Positions 4,588 through 9,749 of a DNA stretch of 9,749 nt are shown here, piece after piece. The translations under genes were made by a program, and so were the position numbers. Below the pieces are notes generated by a model. The model ran no database searches and was not told where the DNA came from. It worked only from the letters and a program-made list of their open reading frames with translations. Position 1 is the stretch's first letter; every line of letters starts with the position of its first letter. Origin of the DNA: Litorimonas sp964490745 (GTDB lineage: Bacteria > Pseudomonadota > Alphaproteobacteria > Caulobacterales > Maricaulaceae); contig CAZBDT010000093.1 of assembly GCA_964490745.1 (NCBI GenBank), positions 1 to 9,749 of the forward strand, in the 5' to 3' direction.

Positions 4588-7533
4588 TTAATCCTTCTTC
4601 GGGTTTTTGAGGGCGGCCAGCGCAGCAAAGGGCGAATTTTCGACCTGCTTTTGTGTTGGCGGCTTTTTATGCGAAGGTGAATTCCGTCTTGGCTTAGGGC
4701 CTTTAAACTGGTTTTTGTGGCTCTTCTTTTTAAATCCTGATTGATGGCGTCCGCCGGGTTTAAAGCCTTTTTGTCCTCTGACAGGAAAATACCAATATTC
4801 GAGATTTTCAACTTCCGTTGTGACACCGGCTTCATCGGTGACTCGGAGGTTATATAAGGTGAGGGCCTTTTTCGCGGGCCGTTTTTTGGCTGGAGCCGGC
4901 GACGCTTGTGTCTCTGGCGCTGTTGCGGACTCTGAGACGGCAGCCGCATCTTTCTCATCGGCTTTGGCAGGTTCTGCCGTATCTGTGGCTTTCTCTAATT
5001 CTTCCGACTCAGCGGTTGTTGCGGCAACAGGCGTCGCCTCAGCAGCCGCTGTTTCGGGCGCGTCTTCGGCGACAGGGACTGTCAGTCTTGTCTCTGAGAC
5101 TTCTGATTTATAGCCCAGCGCTTTCAAGACGCCCTGCACATCTTCATAAGATGAGCCGAGCAAGGCCAACATTTCCGCCATAACTTGGAATTTATGCCCG
5201 CTGGCCTCAGGCGTTTTCGTCTTTTTGAATTGCTCTTGCGCTTCACGGATGAGGAATGACAGGCGGTTCAAAATATCAAAACGAATGATGCGGTTTCCTA
5301 CGGCGCGATAGCCTGCCAAGGATAGGGCTTGCTGCGTATATTTCGATGACTCTAATTCCCCTTCATTCGGGATAGAGGTCACGCCCGCAAACGGAATCCA
5401 AGGTTTTTTATTCCCACCCGCACCATACGCCACGAGGAGTGACAGGAGTCGCGCAGGTTTGGGTTTCACCATCTCTTGCAGATAGACATTGTAATGGCCG
5501 AACACGACGCCAACGGAGCGCAATTGACGCCGCGCATCTTGGTCTAGGTCACGGATGGTCTGCAAATGATCGCGACGCTCCACGGCACCGTTATTCTCAA
5601 GCAGAATATATCCAAAGCCCTTAGCTGCGGGAAGCGTGTCTTCCGCTGCAATGAGGTCCTTCAAAGCCTTGAGGGGTACGAGCTGTGTTGTGACGGCGCT
5701 TCGCAAAAATTCGCGCATACGGTCTGTCGCCATTTCACGCAGCGGGCCTTTACCTAATTCGCCGCCAATCAGCTCGGCGTCCGGCGTAAAGACTGATCCG
5801 CTAGGCGCAATGCGACCGACTGCCATGCCGCCCCACAGAATATGCCCGCTATCGGACAGTGTGAAGATTTGATGCGTGCCGGAGCATATGGATGTGAGGC
5901 GTCTATCAACTTCGGGCCCAACAGCCTTCTGCGCGGCAGCTGCGAGGGCCTGTGCTTCCAAACCGCTTTGGCTGGTGTCAGCTGTGAACTTCAACCCATC
6001 CAGACGGCCGAGGAGATCGTCCTCTACATATACCTCGCCGCTGTCTTTAATGGTTGCGCTCATGTCCAAGTCGGCTCCTATGCCCTTCAATAATTTCCGA
6101 GTTCGTCGATCAACGAAGCGGGCTGTTAAAGCCGCGTGTAGCGCGTCTGATAGCCTGTCTTCAACCTCTCTTGCGTGATTTATCCAATGTTCTGATCCAT
6201 TCGCGTGATTTGGCATCCAGTTCGTTTTTGAGGCGCAATAGGTCCAAGTCCTGATAAAGGCCAAGCGCGAAGACAAAGCGTCCACCCCGCCAAAGGTCTC
6301 GTCACATCGGTCAATTTTTGACGCCATGAACTCATTAGAGAGTTTTCCACCCCCTTTAATGAGTGTCCGCCAGATATCCTGCAGCAGTTTAACATGCGTA
6401 TCGATCGTCAGATTGCGAAAGTCGGGGACTTGGCAGACATCCCATAGCATTTTGACCTGTGCCTGTGTTTTGAGGGCGTCATGGACTTCATCAATGGCTT
6501 TCAATCGCTCTAATGCGGCTTCGTCATCCGCGCCTTTAATACGCCGCAGTCGTTTGGTTGGGCGCGGGCGGTGCAGGCTCTCCATCAGGGCGTCTAGAGA
6601 GCTGAAATCTAAGTCGGAATTCCGCCATTCCACATAATGTAAAGGCTCGAAATCATGCGCTTCAATGCGTTTGACAAGTTCCTCATCCATGGGGGGACAG
6701 TCCCCCGTTGTCCCGAATGTCCCATTATTTCTGAAACGCCCGGCGCGTCCGGCAATTTGTCCGGCTTCCATCGGGGTGAGGTAGCGTCGTCTGCGTCCGT
6801 CATATTTCGTCAGGCTCGCAAAAGCGACATGATCCGTATCGAGGTTTAAGCCCATCCCGACCGCATCTGTTGCGACCAGAAAATCTACCTCGCCGGATTG
6901 AAACATCTCGGCCTGCGCATTGCGCGTACGTGGGGACAAGCCACCCATGACGACGGCTGCGCCGCCACGAAACCTCCGGATAAGTTCTGCAATCGCGTAT
7001 ACTTCTGCCGCACTAAAGGCGACGATGACGGACCGTTTGGGTAGACGCGTGAGCTTTGCCGGGCCGTCATAATGCAGCTCGGAAAAGCGCTCGCGCGTGT
7101 CGAATCGTATTTTCGGCACCAATGTCGCCAGAACATCGCGCGCCGTTTCTGCGCCCATAAACAATGTCTCTTCCATCCCGCGCGCATGTAAAACACGGTC
7201 CGTGAAAATGTGTCCACGCTCGTGATTGGCCATTAACTGAACTTCATCCACGGCGAGGAAGGCAAACCGCTTTTCCACCGGCATGGCTTCGACAGTGCAG
7301 ACATAGAACCGCGCTTTTTGTGGGATGATTTTTTCTTCTCCCGTGATGAGCGCGACTTGTGCCGGGCCAAGTCTGGCAGCAATGCGGTCATAAATTTCGC
7401 GAGCCAGCAAGCGAAGCGGCAGGCCTATCACGCCGGAACTATGGGCCAGCATCCGCTCAACGGCATAGTGCGTTTTGCCCGTATTGGTCGGGCCGAGCAC
7501 AGCTTTCAAAATTGGGTCGGAGAGGCGGGACAT
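4588..7533 (-). CDS. SUV3-like superfamily 2 DExH RNA helicase
   Basis: A 981-residue ATP-dependent helicase related to mitochondrial SUV3, which unwinds RNA during decay and surveillance. Motifs in order: Walker A GPTNTGKTHYA (14-24), motif II DEVQ (96-99), motif III MGAET (126-130), the SUV3-like segment LSPRTRNAQAEMFQSGEVD (199-217), motif V VATDAVGMGLN (220-230), and motif VI QIAGRAGR (259-266). The centre (~300-810) is helical, without a motif I recognise by eye. Residues ~820-880 are Ala/Glu/Pro-rich and look disordered. The last hundred are Lys/Arg/Gly-rich and end in SPFAALAALKNPKKD, a C-terminal sequence I associate with alphaproteobacterial homologues. No ribosome-binding site is visible before the ATG; a TATACT box 4 nt upstream allows a leaderless transcript. 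It heads the run with the S4 protein, fdxA and carD, consistent with a role in RNA metabolism. Confidence 0.93.
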   Translation of the reverse strand: MSRLSDPILKAVLGPTNTGKTHYAVERMLAHSSGVIGLPLRLLAREIYDRIAARLGPAQVALITGEEKIIPQKARFYVCTVEAMPVEKRFAFLAVDEVQLMANHERGHIFTDRVLHARGMEETLFMGAETARDVLATLVPKIRFDTRERFSELHYDGPAKLTRLPKRSVIVAFSAAEVYAIAELIRRFRGGAAVVMGGLSPRTRNAQAEMFQSGEVDFLVATDAVGMGLNLDTDHVAFASLTKYDGRRRRYLTPMEAGQIAGRAGRFRNNGTFGTTGDCPPMDEELVKRIEAHDFEPLHYVEWRNSDLDFSSLDALMESLHRPRPTKRLRRIKGADDEAALERLKAIDEVHDALKTQAQVKMLWDVCQVPDFRNLTIDTHVKLLQDIWRTLIKGGGKLSNEFMASKIDRCDETFGGVDALSSRLAFIRTWTYCASKTNWMPNHANGSEHWINHAREVEDRLSDALHAALTARFVDRRTRKLLKGIGADLDMSATIKDSGEVYVEDDLLGRLDGLKFTADTSQSGLEAQALAAAAQKAVGPEVDRRLTSICSGTHQIFTLSDSGHILWGGMAVGRIAPSGSVFTPDAELIGGELGKGPLREMATDRMREFLRSAVTTQLVPLKALKDLIAAEDTLPAAKGFGYILLENNGAVERRDHLQTIRDLDQDARRQLRSVGVVFGHYNVYLQEMVKPKPARLLSLLVAYGAGGNKKPWIPFAGVTSIPNEGELESSKYTQQALSLAGYRAVGNRIIRFDILNRLSFLIREAQEQFKKTKTPEASGHKFQVMAEMLALLGSSYEDVQGVLKALGYKSEVSETRLTVPVAEDAPETAAAEATPVAATTAESEELEKATDTAEPAKADEKDAAAVSESATAPETQASPAPAKKRPAKKALTLYNLRVTDEAGVTTEVENLEYWYFPVRGQKGFKPGGRHQSGFKKKSHKNQFKGPKPRRNSPSHKKPPTQKQVENSPFAALAALKNPKKD

Positions 7534-7537
7534 GATG

Positions 7538-7605
7538 AGTATACGAACTGTGCCGATTCGTGTGTCTGAATCAAAGTGTCAGTCTAAAAAATAAGTCAGT
7601 CAAAG
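7538..7605. promoter_or_regulatory. Divergent spacer with TATACT box and GTCAGTC direct repeats
   Basis: Between the helicase and the cupin-like gene, GTCAGTC occurs at 7578-7584 and 7595-7601, 17 bp apart, with TCAAAG just before the first copy (7571-7576) and overlapping the end of the second (7600-7605). TATACT on the minus strand (7543-7538) ends 4 nt before the helicase ATG. The repeats could be sites for a regulator of one or both divergent genes; this is inferred from position alone. Confidence 0.3.
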
Positions 7606-7672
7606 CGCGGAGTGGCATCAATCTTGCTACCAGAAGAGAAAGGGGAATATTGAAAAAATTGAGGATAATAAC

Positions 7673-8608
7673 GTGGCGATGATTACAGACTGGACTGAAG
7701 AGATGAGTTCGGGGTTTAGAAAAACTGTATTTACATTTTCTCATGATCTTGCCGCCACAAATCTGTTTACCGATCAGGCTCTCATTCACTTGATCGAGAA
7801 ACATCCGTCTGAATTGACAGATGTTTGTACCATGGGGCCTGTAGATGACACGCGTTTCCCGAATAAACTGCGCACCGGAGATTTTAGGGCATGTTCAGCT
7901 GAAGAACTCTTAGCAACAGCCAAGACTGGGAAAATTTGGATTAATTTGAGAAAAGCGATGAATGTTCATCCTGAATATTCTTCAGTTTTAGACCAAATGT
8001 ATGGCGACATCGCTAAACATACAGGCAAAAAGCCCTTCAATGCGAATGGGGGTGTTTTAATCACATCACCTGTCGCCAGAACGCCGTATCATTTTGACAA
8101 AACCGAAACAATACTTTGGCATATTCGCGGCCCGAAGCGTATTTTCTTCTATCCCATTGAGGATAAATATATTTCGGACGAATTTTATGAGAGAGCCGTG
8201 ACCAATATGCTGGAGGATGATCTTCCATATGATGCTTCATTTGATAAGGATGCAACGGTCATTGATCTCAAAGAAGGGCAAGCTGTCTCATGGCCTTTAA
8301 GCGCGCCGCATCGCGTCGATAATCATGGATTTTGTGTATCAGTGACAACAGAATTTTCGTCTAAGGAAAGCGCCCTGAAAAATGCGGCAATGATTGCAAA
8401 TGCGACCCTTCGTAACAAATTTGGGGCATCGCCGAGTTGGACCAAGCAATCGCAACTCAATCGATTGAGCAAATCAGCCTTGGGAATCGCCCTGAAAAAG
8501 CTAAATCTCGCCGTTAGCACACGGCACACGGATTACGTCACTTTCAAAGTTGACCCAGCGGTTGCGGGGGCGATTGTGGATATCGAGCCTTTCGAAAGAA
8601 ATTTTTAA
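7673..8608 (+). CDS. Cupin/JmjC-like putative Fe(II)/2-oxoglutarate-dependent oxygenase
   Basis: A 311-residue protein with a double-stranded beta-helix core. The metal-site pattern is visible: YHFD gives H140-x-D142, and SAPHRVDN gives H213 about 70 residues later, the HxD...H triad of JmjC/cupin oxygenases. K155 in RGPKR could contact 2-oxoglutarate. WPLSAPHRV followed by SVTTEF is typical of cupin-like proteins often labelled 'transcription factor jumonji' in alphaproteobacteria, although no DNA-binding domain is visible. The N-terminal ~90 residues and the C-terminal ~80 (helical, Lys-rich, then beta) are of unknown role. No signal peptide, so cytoplasmic. The GTG start at 7673 is preferred because GAGGA stands 7 nt upstream; ATG 7679 is the alternative. 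It stands alone, divergent from the helicase and convergent with the DUF3108 gene, so the substrate cannot be inferred from neighbours. The gene appears more AT-rich than its neighbours by eye. Confidence 0.8.
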   Translation: MAMITDWTEEMSSGFRKTVFTFSHDLAATNLFTDQALIHLIEKHPSELTDVCTMGPVDDTRFPNKLRTGDFRACSAEELLATAKTGKIWINLRKAMNVHPEYSSVLDQMYGDIAKHTGKKPFNANGGVLITSPVARTPYHFDKTETILWHIRGPKRIFFYPIEDKYISDEFYERAVTNMLEDDLPYDASFDKDATVIDLKEGQAVSWPLSAPHRVDNHGFCVSVTTEFSSKESALKNAAMIANATLRNKFGASPSWTKQSQLNRLSKSALGIALKKLNLAVSTRHTDYVTFKVDPAVAGAIVDIEPFERNF

Positions 8609-8614
8609 GTCTGT

Positions 8615-8631
8615 CCGGGCCTTACGCCCGG
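8615..8631. terminator. GC-rich hairpin between convergent genes
   Basis: CCGGGC (8615-8620) and GCCCGG (8626-8631) form a 6-bp stem with a 5-nt loop, 6 nt after the stop of the cupin-like gene and about 50 nt beyond the end of the DUF3108 gene. Neither side carries a proper U-tract (TTCATAC on the plus strand), so it is at best a weak bidirectional terminator. Its place in a convergent gap is the main support. Confidence 0.4.
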
Positions 8632-8679
8632 TTCATACAATTATCGTCCCATTGTGAAACAGATGAAAGTCGATGTTTT

Positions 8680-9564
8680 TTATTCGAACTCAATATTGTC
8701 GACTTTCACAACAGCCTTAAATCCGCTGATTTTATAGGTGAAGCGCACGGGAACATGGATGCCGGCTTCTTCGTAATATTTGAAATAGACATTAATCGGC
8801 GTTTGCGCTTCTTCATCACTGGGCAAGTCTTCCGGATCATATCCTGCGATGGGTTCATAATAGGCGCGGCAATGGATCGTTTCGTCTTTATCGCCATCAA
8901 ACTTCACACGTTTTGTTCCCACGCGTTCCAGCTTAAGATTATAATGTTGTTTTGAATCAAAGAAGGGGACGCGGCCCTGGCAAAGTTCTCCCTCAATCTT
9001 TGTTCCCATCATCATCAAATGTAGTATGCCTGAGATCGCGTCATTCGAAGTATAGCGAGACTCTGGTGTCGCTGGCGGGACGCCTTGACTCCCAAGCGGT
9101 GGGATAATGGCAACGTCGACGGCAGCCGCGTTGTGGTCGTAATTCATTTCCACGCGGCGGTTTTTCTTATCCGTATTTTGTTGCACATGCCAGTCAGGGC
9201 GCAGGCCGCCTCTGTCATATGTGCCGCGCGTAACAGCCCAAATTTCCATCTTCTTCAGTAGGGCGGCAAGGCCAGAAGATTTAGCATCCGAATAGGCAGC
9301 GTAGTTCCGGTCATCGAACTGTGCAATAAGATCAGAGCGAATGACCCGAAAACCAAACACATAGCCCTTCATATTCACGCGAATCTGAGTCGTGTCCGCA
9401 TTTGGGACGGGCAATCGATAACTATTGTCGCCAAAAATTTGAGCATTCAGCACAGATATATTTGCGCCTTTAGTCATGAGGTTTGGCGTATAGGTCTGAG
9501 CTATTGCGAGGCTACTCATTCCTGCAAATGCGACCAAACCTGCTGTTTTGAGGACATGTTTCAT
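8680..9564 (-). CDS. DUF3108 domain-containing secreted protein
   Basis: A 294-residue protein counted from the ATG at 9564. An N-terminal signal peptide (KHVLKTAG, then a hydrophobic stretch ending SLAIA before QTY) points to Sec export, so it is probably periplasmic. The mature part matches DUF3108, beta-rich throughout: GYVFGFRVIRSD, the TRGTYDRGGLRPDWHVQQN region, YTSNDAISGILHLMM, and a C-terminal FKAVVKVDNIEFE. Two mature cysteines (C195, C232) could form a disulfide. The domain has no established biochemical role that I know of; the fold is thought to be envelope-related. I chose ATG 9564 over the in-frame TTG two codons upstream because an AGG core lies 6 nt before the ATG. It is transcribed alone, convergent with the cupin-like gene and divergent from the gene starting at 9744. 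Confidence 0.85.
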   Translation of the reverse strand: MKHVLKTAGLVAFAGMSSLAIAQTYTPNLMTKGANISVLNAQIFGDNSYRLPVPNADTTQIRVNMKGYVFGFRVIRSDLIAQFDDRNYAAYSDAKSSGLAALLKKMEIWAVTRGTYDRGGLRPDWHVQQNTDKKNRRVEMNYDHNAAAVDVAIIPPLGSQGVPPATPESRYTSNDAISGILHLMMMGTKIEGELCQGRVPFFDSKQHYNLKLERVGTKRVKFDGDKDETIHCRAYYEPIAGYDPEDLPSDEEAQTPINVYFKYYEEAGIHVPVRFTYKISGFKAVVKVDNIEFE

Positions 9565-9654
9565 GATCAACCTATGGCAAATTTAATGTGGCAGGAATAT
9601 GAATGATTGTCCGCTATAGCATTACAAAACGTTGAGAGTGACCGTAAAAACGGG

Positions 9655-9683
9655 TTGACGGATGCGTAACCAACCCTTAGGTC
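9655..9683 (+). promoter_or_regulatory. Possible promoter for the gene starting at 9744
   Basis: TTGACG (9655-9660) is a good match to a -35 hexamer. Seventeen bases later TAGGTC (9678-9683) is only a weak -10, as is often tolerated in alphaproteobacteria. A start near 9690 would leave a leader of about 55 nt containing the terminator-like hairpin at 9700-9723. Supported by position and the -35 match only. Confidence 0.35.
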
Positions 9684-9699
9684 GCGCCTCTAAGTTATT

Positions 9700-9723
9700 G
9701 CCCGCTCTGTGTGGGCCTTTTTT
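9700..9723 (+). terminator. Intrinsic-terminator-like hairpin in the leader of the 9744 gene
   Basis: GCCCGC (9700-9705) pairs with GTGGGC (9711-9716), including one G-U pair, around a 5-nt loop, followed by C and six T (9718-9723). This is the standard form of an intrinsic terminator on the plus strand. No plus-strand gene ends nearby (the closest ends at 8608, with the minus-strand DUF3108 gene between), and a start codon with ribosome-binding site follows 20 nt later. It is therefore more likely an attenuator in the leader of the next gene than a gene-end terminator. CTTAG...CTAAG just upstream (9676-9694) could form a competing hairpin. Confidence 0.6.
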
Positions 9724-9743
9724 CATGTCTGATAGGTGTTATC

Positions 9744-9749
9744 ATGGCC
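9744..9749 (+). CDS. Start of an unidentified gene, cut by the window edge
   Basis: ATG GCC at the very end is preceded by AGG at 9734-9736 with 7 nt spacing, a plausible ribosome-binding site, and by a promoter-like and terminator-like leader. Only the first two codons (Met-Ala) are visible, so the product cannot be known. A short leader with an attenuator would suit, for example, a ribosomal protein gene, but this is a guess. Confidence 0.4.

Noticed and set aside
4588..4590. Helicase–S4 fusion by programmed stop read-through as the main explanation
   Set aside because: TAA followed by T is usually an efficient stop, no stimulatory structure is evident, and homologous S4 proteins are normally separate; kept only as one alternative in the finding on the S4 start.
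4485..4958. 157-residue minus-strand open frame overlapping the helicase end and S4 start
   Set aside because: It lies in another frame of the helicase tail, and its Lys/Arg/Pro/Ser-rich sequence is what a shifted reading of that tail produces; it has no recognisable domain.
77..8617. The 11-mer AAGTCTGTCCG occurs at 77-87 and 8607-8617, suggesting flanking repeats of a mobile element
   Set aside because: The counted match is short, the copies lie in unrelated contexts, no integrase or transposase lies between, and the genes between are core chromosomal genes.

Overview
The window looks like ordinary core chromosome of an alphaproteobacterium. The strongest clue is the block helicase – S4 protein – seven-iron ferredoxin – CarD, all on the minus strand. 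This order is, from memory, common in alphaproteobacteria and includes a SUV3-type helicase typical of that class. Supporting clues are a thermonuclease-family protein with the class-typical C-terminal domain, a DUF3108 secreted protein and a tRNA-Arg(CCT) of alphaproteobacterial type. Moderate GC and the lipoprotein set would suit a marine Caulobacterales/Maricaulales/Hyphomonadaceae-like lineage, but that is a guess.

Layout, left to right. Positions 1-41 hold the 5' half of a minus-strand tRNA-Arg. A short AT-rich divergent spacer with a palindromic -10-like box leads to a plus-strand SNase-like protein (125-961). That gene converges with a minus-strand run. In transcription order the run is SUV3-like helicase (7533-4588), S4-domain RNA-binding protein (4518-4267), FdxA-type ferredoxin (4194-3850), CarD/CdnL-type RNA polymerase regulator (3703-3101), secreted S41/PDZ protease lipoprotein (2967-1315) and a small lipoprotein (1318-971) overlapping the protease stop by 4 bp. 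A hairpin lies between fdxA and carD. The carD–protease spacer carries a 13-bp inverted repeat and AT-rich direct repeats.

Divergent from the helicase is a plus-strand cupin/JmjC-like protein (7673-8608). It converges, with a GC-rich hairpin between, on a minus-strand DUF3108 protein (9564-8680). The last ~180 bp hold the upstream region of that gene and an apparent leader, with a terminator-like hairpin, for a plus-strand gene starting at 9744 and cut off after two codons.

Functionally, the central block groups RNA unwinding, RNA binding, electron transfer and RNA polymerase control. The protease/lipoprotein pair is an envelope module, and the outer genes are single transcription units. I found no CRISPR array, insertion sequence, phage gene, defence island or clearly new multi-gene system. 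The points worth a second look are small: an SNase domain lacking key catalytic residues, the non-ATG S4 gene lying in frame behind the helicase stop, a strong hairpin inside the end of a coding sequence, a translationally coupled protease/lipoprotein pair, and a terminator-like hairpin just before the last start codon.
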